Shown: positions 18,888-28,165, numbered from the stretch's first letter. The stretch is DNA of 64,000 nucleotides from Hymenobacter arizonensis (GCF_900115775.1 NZ_FOXS01000001.1:806001-870000); one strand, 5' to 3'. Translations and numbers: made by a program. The notes: a model not told the origin generated them from the letters alone.

Positions 18888-21167
18888 CTATTCCTCGATG
18901 ACTTCCTCAGAAATGCTTGGCTTGTTGCGTTGTTCGTACAGGTATATGAATTGCCGCAGCCGGTCCTCGGGCGTAGGTGGCGTAGAGTCATGTGGGTCGC
19001 CGGGATAGTGGTCTACTGGTTCCGGTCCATGGAGCTGCCGGGCCATCTCGTAAAGCTTCGGGCCCAGCGAGGTTGCCAACATCTCCACGGTTGACTCCTC
19101 AAGCCCCGCACGGTACCGAGGCCCGCCATTCACCGAAGCATTGGGGGAACACAGTTCAAGCAGGACGTGGACCTCGTGGGGGTTTGCTTCGAGAAAGGGG
19201 AATACGTAGTCGGCCAACGGGCGCTCCGTGCGCGAGAGGCGCCAGTACCGGTGCATGAGCTTGCAGGCGCCTTCCGGATGGGTGATGTAGAGCGGCTGGT
19301 TGCCGGCTTCGCGCAGGGCTCGTTGCAACAAAGCATGGGGCAAGAGGTGCCCGGATTCCTCCCATTCCAGCAGCGAGAACAGGGCGTCCGCTTCGTCGGT
19401 ATCTCCATTTTGCGAGCGCTTCAGGACGGGTTCGCGGTGCGCGAGTCCTCTTTTCGTGAGCTCTGCAGCCAATGCAAAAGTCCCGCCCTCGCTCACTTGG
19501 AGGAGAAGCATCGAGAATCTTTACGACTTGGCCAAGCAACCCAACAGCTGCAGCATAAGCAAACTCGCCTGAGTGACCTCGCTATTGGGCTGAATGAACA
19601 CCCCGCCGGAAGCCTCCAAGCTCAGGTCCGGGCTGATGGTACTCACCACCTGCCACAACGAGGCGGCCTGTTCAGAATCGAGCCCTGCACTCCGAAGGCT
19701 GATTTTTTGCAAAAAAGTATTCATGCCCAGTTGCCCAATCAGACCCTTCGTGACCCGGAGCTGCTCGGCATACGGCATGGAGGTGTAGGCAGCGAAGTCT
19801 TGGTCGGAGACGTCTCCAGCTAGGACGGTGTACGCGAAGTAACGGCCGAAATGCGTGGACGCGGCGATGTGCTGGTGGCTCGTGAGCTCCTTCGTCGTCA
19901 ACCGGTGAGGGCCGCTGCCGGGGTCAAACATACTCGTGTGGCCGGTGAATTTCCGGACTCGTGGAAACAAGGCGCACAACAGGGCTAGGGCCCCGCTCCG
20001 CTCGTCTTTGGAATCATAGCGGTCGAGGGCTATGTCAATGACCGTTTTTTTCCCTTGTCCCGGTCATTGCCTTGAAACGTGAACACTTGTCCCGAATCAT
20101 CGCGGGTGCTGCCCGTCAACAGGGCCTCGTGGCGGGCTACGAACTGGTGGAGGTCGGGGTAGAAGACGTTCATCACTTCGACCAGGAGGAAATCCACCGT
20201 GTTGACTTCGCCCTTTAGCAGGGGGGAGGCTGAAGGCGTTGGCGTAGCGCACCGCCAACCGGGGGGTCGGAAGACGGGGAAGCACGGCGTTTCGGAGCGC
20301 GCTGCTGATGCGTTAGCCTTCTGTGTCGGTGATTTTGCTGCCCACTTCAAGCAAGGCCTCGTCCACTCGTTTATAGCAGAAGTCCAGCAAGGCATCGGCT
20401 CGGGCTGGGGGCAGGCGCAGGGGCACCTGAATAATCTTCTCCAAGAAATTCTGACCTGCCAGCAACGTCCGGCTGCCTGCCTCGCCCTCGGTGTCAGAAG
20501 CGAAAACTTCTCCGATTGCCCGCGCCACCATTGCGTCGTCAAAGGCCAGCAAGTAGGCGGTCTGCTTGAAGTCGGCCGTGAGCTTCACCAAGCGGAAAAC
20601 GGCTTGAATCTGCGTTTTCTCTAGGCGGTCAATGTCATCAATGATGACCACGACCCGCTTGCCCGACTCGACAATGAGTTGTTCGATGCGGGCACGCTGC
20701 TCATCAACCTCGGGCTGAGCCATTTTCAACAGGCCTTCTAGGCTCTTGCTGACGTCGGCGGATACCGGTCCCAGCGAGAGGGAGGGTATCAAGGGTACGA
20801 CGTATGAACCGAATCCCTTAAGTGCCCGCTGCTTGTCATTAAGCAAGTTTTGGCCGATGATTGTGGCCAGTTCGCCAAAGAAGTTGACAAGGAGTTGGGT
20901 TTCGTCAGAGAAGCGCCACGGGTTGAAATTGAGGACAGCAACCGTGTCCGGGGCCTCGGCGAGGGACTGGCGAATGAAGTTGAGCACGGTGCTTTTGCCT
21001 TCACCCCATTTGCCGTACAGCCCAACGACGATGCTATCAGAGCTCTGGCGGGAAATCAGGGTTTCCGCAATGCGCTTGGCAAAGGGGGCTCGCTGGAAGT
21101 GGTCGTGATTGGGGTCGGTGAGTGGCCGGTCAGTAGCGCGGGCCGCACGTTCGAGGGGTTGAGGCAT
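18888..21167 (-). pseudogene. KAP family P-loop NTPase, multiply broken
   Basis: From the ATG at 21167 (MPQPLERAARATDRPL) the protein has a Walker A motif (GLYGKWGEGKS), FNPWRFS and a Walker B motif (VVVIIDDIDRL), as in the KAP NTPases named after Kidins220 and PifA. Known members are membrane-associated, and PifA excludes phage T7. The reading frame is then broken four times. There is an in-frame TAA at 20315-20313, a one-base gain in the G run at 20221-20226, a one-base loss in the T run at 20045-20051, and an in-frame TAA at 19523-19521. Homology-like sequence continues through all of these (LLKGEVNTVDFLL, then RYFAYTVLAGDVSDQDF) down to 18888. It is a relic, possibly of an anti-phage gene. 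Homopolymer errors could explain the two shifts but not the two stops. Confidence 0.8.
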
Positions 21168-21413
21168 CTGGAATGGGGGAGCTAAGCGGGGCGTTAACGG
21201 CTCCCGGGAGGGTGTAGAGGAGGACGAAAGATGTGAGAAACCAACTCTTTCGAATCGGATTCTCACACATTGCTTGTTTAGGCGCTAAGCTTGGCTAGGT
21301 TCGGTTTCGTTGCTGTATCGAGCTACTAGGAGCCGTATCGCGCCGATATAGCGCTCGACTCTTTCTGACTCGTAGAAGGTTTCAAGGTATTCGGTGAAAC
21401 CGCTCAACCATTC

Positions 21414-21680
21414 CTAGTTCACGGCAGCCAATCGGACCTCGACCATCCTCATGATATCCAAGTGGTCGGTTACATCATTAACAAGCCGACTTTCAAGCCC
21501 TGCCGGTACTTCCGCTGTGCTCGTGAGCTTGCCAGGATAGGTAGTCAGCATCCGCGCTAGGCCAGGCTCGGCGGTGACACCAGCGGGGGAATTCAGAGTA
21601 TTCGTGGGGTGAAGGTATTGGTAGAACAGCGGGAGTGATGCCTTCACACCCAGGGGGCGGCTGCCGACAGAGGATGGCAC
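21414..21680 (-). CDS. Hypothetical 88-residue open frame
   Basis: I do not recognise this frame. It encodes a mildly hydrophilic 88-residue polypeptide with no signal peptide, helix or motif that I can name. It lies in a stretch of decayed genes, between the KAP relic and the PepSY-like gene, so it may be the remnant of something longer. No promoter or terminator is evident. The 246 bases between it and the KAP start hold only a 7-bp inverted repeat (21233-21239/21260-21266). Confidence 0.3.
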   Translation of the reverse strand: MPSSVGSRPLGVKASLPLFYQYLHPTNTLNSPAGVTAEPGLARMLTTYPGKLTSTAEVPAGLESRLVNDVTDHLDIMRMVEVRLAAVN

Positions 21681-21746
21681 AGAGTCGCCAAGCTGAGTAA
21701 GGGGATTCTGCCTGGTGTTTGCGTTGCCCCGGCGGCGGTGCGCTGC

Positions 21747-22208
21747 CTACCCTTTCCGGCGAACGCGGGGGACTCTTGCGCCGCTGGGAGTCAGGATGAT
21801 GGTGTAGCTGATATGGCTTTCGCAGGTGGCCATTTCGTAGGTGAGGACCTGGGTGTAGGCGTTGGTGATGGCGGCGGCCTGGCAGATTTTTCGGTCCGCA
21901 AAGCGCTCAGCCAAGGCGCGCTGCACTGGCAGCGGCAGCGCGTCGGAGGCCACGTCGTAGCCCGTGGCCTGCACGGCCCCGTTCCGGTCGAACCGCACCA
22001 GGAGGTGGGCCTGGTTTTGCGTGTAGCTGGCCTGGTACCAGCCCTGGGTGCGCTTCCATTTCACGTTCCGGGCCAGCGGATACCGCTGTTGCAGGGCCAT
22101 GAAGGGCAGCGGCGGCACGTGGGCCGACGGCATGACCTGGGCCTGTGCCGCCAGCCCCGGCCCGAGGGCTGCAGCCAGCACCAGGAGGGATTTCGGGAAA
22201 GAGCGCAT
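21747..22208 (-). CDS. Secreted PepSY-like protein
   Basis: This 153-residue protein begins with a signal peptide (MRSFPKSLLVLAAALGPGLAAQAQ). The mature part (LQQRYPLARNVKWKRTQGWYQASY) has the short beta-sheet pattern of the PepSY-like/DUF2874 proteins of Bacteroidota, which are periplasmic and of unknown role. I start at the ATG at 22208 because a TACTTTTG box at 22279-22272 puts the transcript start near 22265, ruling out the longer frame from 22307. It appears intact although both neighbours are relics. An Fnr-like site lies upstream, suggesting membership of the island regulon. Confidence 0.75.
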   Translation of the reverse strand: MRSFPKSLLVLAAALGPGLAAQAQVMPSAHVPPLPFMALQQRYPLARNVKWKRTQGWYQASYTQNQAHLLVRFDRNGAVQATGYDVASDALPLPVQRALAERFADRKICQAAAITNAYTQVLTYEMATCESHISYTIILTPSGARVPRVRRKG

Positions 22209-22271
22209 GGGGGCGGCGGGAAAGGAAAGCGGGGAGGAGGGCCGCAAGGTGGCTTCGGGGACGGGCTGAGC

Positions 22272-22337
22272 CAAAAGTACCGGCCTCGCTACCCCCTGGA
22301 AATGCAAAAGCTCATCCTTTGGGGATGAGCTTTGTCA
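22272..22337 (-). promoter_or_regulatory. Promoter with Fnr-like sites before the PepSY-like gene (weak member)
   Basis: On the minus strand the -7 box is TACTTTTG (22279-22272). A degenerate site, TGCA-AAAG-CTCA (22303-22314), is centred 29.5 bp upstream of the box, and a better one, TGAG-CTTT-GTCA, lies at 22326-22337. The spacing between them is 23 rather than 22. The 13-mer ATGAGCTTTGTCA here is identical to part of the promoter at 42680-42744. Confidence 0.5.
22307..22333 (-). terminator. Hairpin after the PAS/Crp relic
   Basis: The arms AAAGCTCATCC (22307-22317) and GGATGAGCTTT (22323-22333) pair perfectly around 5 bases. On the minus strand the hairpin is followed by TTTTGC, so it could terminate transcripts from the relic ending at 22383. 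It overlaps the Fnr-like site described for this promoter. Confidence 0.5.
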
Positions 22338-22382
22338 ACTTCGGCCGGCGTCGCGCAGGCCCCAAATAAGTCATAAACCGCC

Positions 22383-23382
22383 CTACCAATGAGCCCGGCG
22401 CAGCTTCTCGGGTTCCAGCACGCGGATGGTGTTGGGGGGCAACTCAATCAGGCCTTCGTGCTTAAACTCGTTCAGGGTGCGGCTCAGGGACTCCGGGGCG
22501 GTGCCCAACATGGTGGCCAGTTCCGCGTTCAGCTGCTGGATTTGCTGCCGGCCCTGCACCTGCTCGGTTACTTCAGTGGCCACTACCGTGATGCCCGTGA
22601 CCCGGCCGTCGGGTTCGCGCAGGGGGGCGGACACAAAATTCCAGTACACGGTGTCGCGCTGGCCGGCACGGTCAATAAACGAAGGCAGCTCGTGGGCCAC
22701 GTTCGCTATCCCGGTGGTGAGTACCCCGTTCAGCAGCTCTTCAAAGCCCTGGCCAGCCGCCTCGGGCAGCAATTCAAACAAGGGCGTGCCCTAGGCCTGG
22801 GCCGGGGTGCGGCCCCACATGGCGCACACGGCCGGGTTTGCCCACTCCACTACGAAGCGGGGGCGCGGAACACGGCCACGGCCGCCGGAGCCTGCTCGAA
22901 AATGCGTTGCAGTTCCCCACGCCGACTCTCGGCTTCGGCGCGGGCGGCCCTCTCGCACGCCTGGCTTTTGCGCAAGGCCACTTCAACGGAGGTGCGGGGC
23001 TGGTCGGCCGTGTCGGTGAAGCTCACCAGCAGCCCGGTGCCCACGCGCCGGCCCGCCACCCGGAAGTAATTATCGTAGCCGTCGGACTGGTAGTTCACCT
23101 CGTACTAGCCCGGCTGCCCGGACAGAAACGTGTCGCGCAGAAAAGCAAAAGCCCCGTTGTCGAGCGAATCCGGAAACTGCTGTCGGTAGGTGTGCGCCAG
23201 GCCGGCAATCCGAGCATCCGCTGCGCCGAAGGGTTGAGAAAGGCGAAATCAAAATCCACCACCTCGCCGGCCGGGCTTAGTGCCGGGGTGTAAAGCACGA
23301 CGCCGGTCAGCGATATATCCGTAAGGGCTTCCAGCAGCTCCTGCGGCGGAACGGTAGCGGGCGCAGGCAAGGGGTAAGGCAT
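22383..23382 (-). pseudogene. PAS-domain sensor relic fused to a Crp-type HTH end
   Basis: Reading from 23382, the sequence begins like a Hymenobacter-style PAS kinase (MPYPLPAPATVPPQELLEAL). It changes frame near 23190, hits an in-frame TAG at 23107-23105, continues (NYQSDGYDNYFRVAGRRVG), changes frame again at the G run 22859-22863, and meets a second TAG at 22793-22791. It ends with 132 uninterrupted codons of a second PAS unit. The last 40 or so residues switch, in frame, from PAS-kinase linker (QQIQQLNAELA) to the winged-helix end of a Crp-type regulator (MLGTAPESLSRTLNEFKHEG). That end closely matches the last residues of the intact regulator at 42783-43829. A deletion between a kinase and an adjacent regulator gene explains the chimera. 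Confidence 0.8.
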
Positions 23383-23913
23383 GAGTTGGAAGTTGGCTCA
23401 GAGCCAGCTTAAGGAGGGATGCCATTAAGCCGCGTGGCTTCGGACCGGGAGCCTGCTTGCTCTATGGGCCAGATACCATTCCGCTGGGGCGCGCTCAACT
23501 CGACGGCCGGCCTTCCAGCTTGGACTGCTGCTTGTCCTTTCCAACGGTGCACCACTTCAACGAAGATTTATCGCCCCTTTACGTGTTTCAACCTTACCCC
23601 AGTAGCTAAGCTTTATTATACTTCCAGTTCATCCGGACAGTGTTTGGCATGGCAATTCTCAGGGGCATTTCACTGGGCAGGCTTCGGGGTTGGGGCGCTG
23701 ACTAAAGTTCTCCGCATCCATCTACGCGACCATGTTTCGGACGCTTTTGGCCGCTTCCGGCCTGCCTTGCGGCGCTCTAGCCACGTGGGTAATTTTAGCG
23801 GCCGTAAAAAGGGCGGAGCTGGAACTCTTGCCGGTGGCCACGCAGGCCCCAGCCATCCCGGTGACCAGCCCCGTTCGTCTCAGCAGAAGCCGTCAACCGG
23901 TGCCAGGTCCACC
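23383..23913. other. 531-base stretch without a supported gene
   Basis: No convincing gene is present. A plus-strand frame from 23732 encodes one possible membrane helix (MFRTLLAASGLPCGALATWV) but runs into the 3' end of the pyruvate-kinase-like gene and has no other support. A lone TGAC-TAAA-GTTC at 23699-23710 resembles half of the island promoter motif but has no partner at the right distance. Confidence 0.4.
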
Positions 23914-25785
23914 TTATAGCTGCTCCCCGCCGTTTTTCGACCACCGCCGGGCCACGTGCAGGTGCCGGAGCATGGCGCTTTTCTTGTGCTGATGCGCCTG
24001 CATGCGCTGCATGATATCGCCCAGAATGCGCACGGCATCGACCATGCGGGGGCCCTTGTTGAGCATCACGCACTCGGCCCGGTCACCCATGGCGGCATCC
24101 GTGATTTCGGCGCGCGACGGCCGCCCGCCCTGGGCCAGGCTCTCCAGCACCTGCGTGGCCCAGATGACGGGCACGTGGGCGGCTTCACAGAGCCAGAGCA
24201 TCTCCTCTTGCACCTCGGCCATACGCTCGAAGCCGCATTCCACGGCCAGGTCGCCGCGGGCAATCATCACCCCGCAGCTGCCTGCCTCCATGGCGGCGAG
24301 CAGCAGGGCCGGCAGGTCGTCGAAGCCCCGCTTGGTTTCAATTTTGAGGACGATGGGCAAGTCGCGGTCCGTGAGCCGGGCCAGGTGCTGGTGGAGCAGC
24401 GCCACATCGGCGGGGGAATTGACGAAGGACAGCGCCACCAAATCGGCGTGCTGCGCAATGAAAGCCAAGTCCTGCAAGTCTTTGGCCGTGAGGGCCGGCA
24501 GGTCCAGCCGGGTGTCGGGCAGGTTGATGCCTTTGTCGTTGCGCAGCTTTTCGCCTTCGGCGTGGGCCTGGGTGATGCGCACGTGCAGGGTGCCGGCTTC
24601 CACGGCCTCCACCACGCCCCCGATTTTGCCGTCATCAAACCAGATTTGCTCGCCCGCCTTCACGCAAGCCAGTGCCTCGGGCAGCGTGCAGCCGATAATG
24701 GCGGAGCCATCGGCTGCTTCTAAGTCGGCCAGGGGCCGGGCCGTAACGCGTAGCGCATCGCCGGGGCGCAGCAGCAGAAACGACGGCTTCTCGGGGAGCT
24801 GCGCGACGGTGGCATCCGTTTTCGGCCCCCGAAAGGTGGTCTTCGGGGTGAGGTAAGCCGTTTGGCGCAGCTCGGCCCAGCAGCCGGCCGGGCTCACGCT
24901 CCGCACCGTCAGCTGCCGCTGGGCACCGCGCGCATCTACGAACGGCACGCGCGTGTCCGCCGTCAGTTCCCCGAGCCAGGTGGCCGGGAAGCTTAGGCTG
25001 GCCGCGGCGGCTGCCGGGGCGGGCTGCGGCTGCTCCTGCGAAGTCAGCCAGAGGCGGGCCGGGGCCAGCACCTGGCCGCTGGGGTCGCGCGTCGGCTTCA
25101 CGCGCAGCACCGCTTGGCCGGGCGGCAGGCCCTGCGTGCGCAGTTTGGGCCCGGCCAGGTCCATGCTCACGCGGCAGGTTTTGCCCAGCTCCTGCTCGGC
25201 CTGGCGCAGGTGGGCCATCATTTGGGTCCAGGCCGCCTCGTCGTCGTGGGCGCAGTTGATGCGCATGCAGTCCATGCCTTGTTGCAGCAGGTCGCGAACC
25301 AACTCGTAGCTGGTGGCGGCTTCGCTGGGCATGGTCACCATGATGCGCACGTCGCGGGTGGGCGGGGCCGCGCCCAGGCAGGCGTCGCTGTGCTCCGCCA
25401 GCAGGCGGGGGCCGTCGGCAAAGTCCGGGGCCAGCTCGTCCGCGAGGGCAGGGGCCGCTTCGTCGGGGTTGGCCAAGGCCTGCACCGCCGCGAGCACGGC
25501 GTCCACGGTGGCCAGGGCGTGGGCTTCGGCCCGGCCCAGGGAGGACAGCCCCAGCACGGCCAGCCGGCTTTGCAGGCCGCGTCGGTCGTGCTGGCGCAGG
25601 GCCAGGTAGTGCAGCAGGTTGCGGGCACTCCGCTCGAAGTTGGGGTGCACGGCTTGCAGCTGGTCAGCCGACTGCCCGGCCAGGTCCACCATGTTGGCGC
25701 GCAGGGCAGTTAGCTCGGTCAGAAGCCCCGCCAGCTCGGGGGCATGTTGGGTAGCGTACGGGGTGGTAAGAACGAGTTCGGGCAT
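23914..25785 (-). CDS. Pyruvate kinase-like protein with N-terminal extension
   Basis: This 623-residue protein has about 135 helical residues before the pyruvate kinase core begins (VRIMVTMPSEAATSYELVRD). The core keeps the conserved order: MRINCAHD (binding Arg/Asn), MDLAGPKLRT, the catalytic-lysine motif VLKIETKRGFDDL, MIARGDLAVECG and WATQVLESL. An enlarged B-like domain lies between about residues 210 and 380. The C-terminal allosteric domain of ordinary pyruvate kinases is missing; the protein ends soon after VMLNKGPRMVDAV. It may convert phosphoenolpyruvate to pyruvate without fructose bisphosphate control, or act on a related substrate. It lies beside a CsbD protein, a BLUF sensor and a D-lactate dehydrogenase, all on the same strand. 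Confidence 0.82.
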   Translation of the reverse strand: MPELVLTTPYATQHAPELAGLLTELTALRANMVDLAGQSADQLQAVHPNFERSARNLLHYLALRQHDRRGLQSRLAVLGLSSLGRAEAHALATVDAVLAAVQALANPDEAAPALADELAPDFADGPRLLAEHSDACLGAAPPTRDVRIMVTMPSEAATSYELVRDLLQQGMDCMRINCAHDDEAAWTQMMAHLRQAEQELGKTCRVSMDLAGPKLRTQGLPPGQAVLRVKPTRDPSGQVLAPARLWLTSQEQPQPAPAAAAASLSFPATWLGELTADTRVPFVDARGAQRQLTVRSVSPAGCWAELRQTAYLTPKTTFRGPKTDATVAQLPEKPSFLLLRPGDALRVTARPLADLEAADGSAIIGCTLPEALACVKAGEQIWFDDGKIGGVVEAVEAGTLHVRITQAHAEGEKLRNDKGINLPDTRLDLPALTAKDLQDLAFIAQHADLVALSFVNSPADVALLHQHLARLTDRDLPIVLKIETKRGFDDLPALLLAAMEAGSCGVMIARGDLAVECGFERMAEVQEEMLWLCEAAHVPVIWATQVLESLAQGGRPSRAEITDAAMGDRAECVMLNKGPRMVDAVRILGDIMQRMQAHQHKKSAMLRHLHVARRWSKNGGEQL

Positions 25786-25883
25786 GACAAGTGATGGTTG
25801 CGGCTACCAGCAGTAGGTTGGCCAGGCGAGGGGGGTGGCAGTGATAGCGGCGGCTACTGCCAGGCAAATGAGCCGACATGCAG

Positions 25884-25945
25884 CGTGCCCGCCACTGGGC
25901 AGCAGGACCACGCGGGTCCGATGCTGCAAGCCATTGGCGGGCACG
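25884..25945. repeat. 62-bp palindrome between the CsbD and pyruvate kinase-like genes
   Basis: The arms 25884-25898 and 25931-25945 (core CGTGCCCGCCA/TGGCGGGCACG) pair with one mismatch. Inner pairs GCAGCA/TGCTGC and GGACC/GGTCC extend the stem. No T tract follows, so it is not a typical terminator. It may process or stabilise RNA between the two genes. Confidence 0.7.
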
Positions 25946-25968
25946 ATGGGTGGACGAAGCGGGAAAAC

Positions 25969-26298
25969 CTACAGGTCGTTCAACAGCTTCACAATTTGGC
26001 GCTTGCGCTTGCCTAGCTTGGCTTGCAGGCGGCTCACCAGTTCGTGGCCTTTGCCTTCCACGTAAGTCAGGTCGTCCTCGGTGAGGTGAGTGTAGGCCTC
26101 CTGCAGCTTGCCTTTGAGTTGGTTCCAGTCGCCTTTAAGGCGCAGGCGCTGGTCCGTGCGGAAGTTGCGGAAATGCTCGCGGCGCTCAACGCCTTTCTTA
26201 GAATAGAGCAGGATTCCGACTACCGCGCCTACACCGGCGCCGGCCAGGGCAGTGAGCAATACTTTGCCGGTAGATTTTTTTGGGGTTTCGTAGGTCAT
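25969..26298 (-). CDS. YtxH/CsbD-like stress protein
   Basis: This 109-residue protein joins two known elements. Residues about 10-35 form a Gly/Ala-rich helix typical of YtxH-type anchors (LLTALAGAGVGAVVGILLY). Residues about 55-105 match CsbD-type general-stress proteins (DWNQLKGKLQEAYTHLTEDD, then YVEGKGHELVSRLQAKLG). Soluble CsbD proteins are usually about 60 residues, so this one is probably membrane-tethered. A double Fnr-like promoter lies upstream, so it is a likely member of the island's regulon. Confidence 0.82.
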   Translation of the reverse strand: MTYETPKKSTGKVLLTALAGAGVGAVVGILLYSKKGVERREHFRNFRTDQRLRLKGDWNQLKGKLQEAYTHLTEDDLTYVEGKGHELVSRLQAKLGKRKRQIVKLLNDL

Positions 26299-26365
26299 GG
26301 TGAGGGGATTAAACAGTGGTAATGAAGCCGCAGGCCAAGCTCGGCGCTGCGCGTTTGGGGTTTAG

Positions 26366-26431
26366 CAAAGGTTGTGTCCTCATCCACTGCGCTGCATTGA
26401 CGTTTGTCCTTCTTAAGGATGACATTCGTCA
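26366..26431 (-). promoter_or_regulatory. Tandem Fnr-like promoter of the CsbD-like gene
   Basis: On the minus strand the box is AACCTTTG (26373-26366). The sites, written on the plus strand, are TGAC-GTTT-GTCC (26398-26409) and TGAC-ATTC-GTCA (26420-26431), exactly 22 bp apart. The nearer site is centred 30.5 bp from the box, one base more than in the other members. Confidence 0.75.
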
Positions 26432-26511
26432 AGCCCCGTGAAGCAATGAATGGCAGGGAGGGTAACGCTCAGGGCCTGACCCTGCGTGCTTACCGCCCCT
26501 CCGGTGGCTGC

Positions 26512-26958
26512 CTATTGCTCCTGCCAGGTCGGGATGCGGTCATTGGCGATGAAATCCATCACCAGGCCCAACAGCTGAGGCCGGGGGTAGGGGCGAGTCA
26601 GCAGCCCCAGGTTATTCGGGGCGGCTTCGCCGAGCAGGGTGCGCAGGTCGTGGGGCTGGGCGTGCCGGAAGCCCATGGACCAGGCGGCGAAGCTGCGCTG
26701 GGGCCACGACCCTTCGCCGAGCACCTGGCAGTGGTGGTGGCGCGCATCCGACAGGATGCCGTGGTAATAGAGGTGCCGGACGGTGGCCCGGGCTCCTTCC
26801 AGCACTTGCAGGAACCGGCCTTCGGGCGTGTGCAGCAGCACGCCGGTGATGTCGTGCCGCTGGTTATAGATGCGGCACTGGTGGAGCAGGCCGTCGAGGG
26901 CGGCCGCGTCCATTGGCGCCATCCACTGGCTCTGATAAATAAGGTGGTACGGTTGCAT
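26512..26958 (-). CDS. BLUF-domain blue-light sensor 1
   Basis: This 148-residue protein is a stand-alone BLUF domain, which binds FAD and senses blue light through a Tyr/Gln hydrogen-bond switch. The key Tyr is in LIYQSQ (near residue 7). The flavin-binding Asn is in YNQRHDITGVLL. The key Gln is in RFLQVLEG. No output domain is attached, so it must act through a partner. It lies 41 bases after the D-lactate dehydrogenase gene on the same strand and probably shares its promoter. The frame continues upstream of the ATG at 26958 but only shadows that gene. A second BLUF protein is encoded at 46471-46905. Confidence 0.92.
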   Translation of the reverse strand: MQPYHLIYQSQWMAPMDAAALDGLLHQCRIYNQRHDITGVLLHTPEGRFLQVLEGARATVRHLYYHGILSDARHHHCQVLGEGSWPQRSFAAWSMGFRHAQPHDLRTLLGEAAPNNLGLLTRPYPRPQLLGLVMDFIANDRIPTWQEQ

Positions 26959-26999
26959 GCAGAATAAGAGGAAGAGTCGTAAGCAGTTGGCAGCGGGGC

Positions 27000-27986
27000 T
27001 TACAGTTCGTGCGGCGCGGACTGGTGACGGGCCCAGGCATCGAAGCTGGCCGCGGTGGCATCGGCGATGTTGGTGAGGGCCTCGCGGGTCAGGTAGGCCT
27101 GGTGGCCGGTGAGCAGCACGTTGGGGTAAGTGAGCAGCTGGGCGTAGGTGGCATCGCGCAGCGGCTCGGTGCTGTGGTTGCCGAAGAAGAGGCCTTTTTC
27201 GTGCTCGTACACGTCGAGCCCGAGGTAGCCGAGCTGGCCCGAATCGAGGGCGCGCAGGGCGGCGGCGGTGTCGAGCACGCCGCCGCGCCCGGTGTTCACC
27301 AGCAGCACGCCGCGCTTCATCTGGCCCAGCACTTGGTCGTCGAGCAGGTGCTGCGTTTGCGCGGTAAGCGGCGTGTGGACGCTGATGATGTCGGCCTGGG
27401 CGCAGAGTTCGGGCAGGGTCACGTAGCGCAGGCCGTACTGCGCGCTCAGCTCGGGGTTGGGCTGCACGTCCACGCCCAGCAGCTGGCAGCCGAAGCCGTG
27501 CAGAATGCGCGCCACCACGGCCCCGATGCGCCCCACGCCCACGATGCCCACGGTCTTGCCGTGCAGGTCGAAGCCAATGAGCTGGTCGAGGCGGAAGTCG
27601 TTGGCCCGCAGCTGCTGGTCGGCCTGGCGCAGGTGCCGGCACAGGGCCAGCATCAGGGTCACGGCGTGCTCGGCAATGGCGTAGGGCGAGTACTCGGGCA
27701 CATTGGCCACGCGCAGACCCAGGCGATGAGCGGCAGCAAGGTCCACGTTGTCGGTGCCGGCAGCCCGCACTGCTACGGCGCGCACCCCGTGGGCGTGCAG
27801 CTGCTCAAGTATCGGGGCTGAAATGTCATCGGGGGAGAACACGCACACGGCTTCCGAACCCAGGGCCAGGGCCACGGTGCCGGGGTTGAGGCTGACTTCA
27901 AGAAACCGCAGCTCGTGGCGGCCGGCGTTGGCCTTTTCCAAAAAGGGGCGCTCGAAGGCCAGGGTGCTAAAGACGGTAACTATCAT
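27000..27986 (-). CDS. D-lactate dehydrogenase-like 2-hydroxyacid dehydrogenase
   Basis: This 328-residue NAD enzyme has the D-2-hydroxyacid dehydrogenase layout. It contains VRAAGTDNVDLAAA, EHAVTLMLALCR, the Rossmann GKTVGIVGVGRIGAVVA, the catalytic Arg in VNTGRGGVLDT, the Glu in LDVYEHEKGLFF and the His in LTGHQAYLT. The YEHEKGLFF motif is typical of fermentative D-lactate dehydrogenases (LdhA type), which reduce pyruvate to D-lactate when respiration is limited. The start is the ATG at 27986 (MIVTVFSTLAF). The promoter at 28034-28098 places the transcript start near 28027 and excludes longer forms. BLUF 1 follows in the same unit. Confidence 0.88.
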   Translation of the reverse strand: MIVTVFSTLAFERPFLEKANAGRHELRFLEVSLNPGTVALALGSEAVCVFSPDDISAPILEQLHAHGVRAVAVRAAGTDNVDLAAAHRLGLRVANVPEYSPYAIAEHAVTLMLALCRHLRQADQQLRANDFRLDQLIGFDLHGKTVGIVGVGRIGAVVARILHGFGCQLLGVDVQPNPELSAQYGLRYVTLPELCAQADIISVHTPLTAQTQHLLDDQVLGQMKRGVLLVNTGRGGVLDTAAALRALDSGQLGYLGLDVYEHEKGLFFGNHSTEPLRDATYAQLLTYPNVLLTGHQAYLTREALTNIADATAASFDAWARHQSAPHEL

Positions 27987-28033
27987 GGTAAGCAGGCGGA
28001 AAATAAAGGCGGCTGGCCCGGAATCAGGCTCCG

Positions 28034-28098
28034 CAAGGTTCCGTCGCCGCAGGCCCACGCACCATGACGTTCGTTATGGGATTGGCCGATTTTCATCA
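28034..28098 (-). promoter_or_regulatory. Tandem Fnr-like promoter of the D-lactate dehydrogenase gene
   Basis: The minus-strand box GAACCTTG (28041-28034) is 29.5 bp from the centre of TGAC-GTTC-GTTA (28065-28076). A second site, CGAT-TTTC-ATCA (28087-28098), lies 22 bp further out. Confidence 0.75.
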
Positions 28099-28165
28099 AC
28101 CCGGCCCACTGAATTAGCCAGCTTATTTTCCGGGATTTTCCGAGGCCCGCCGGCAAGGCTTTTTA

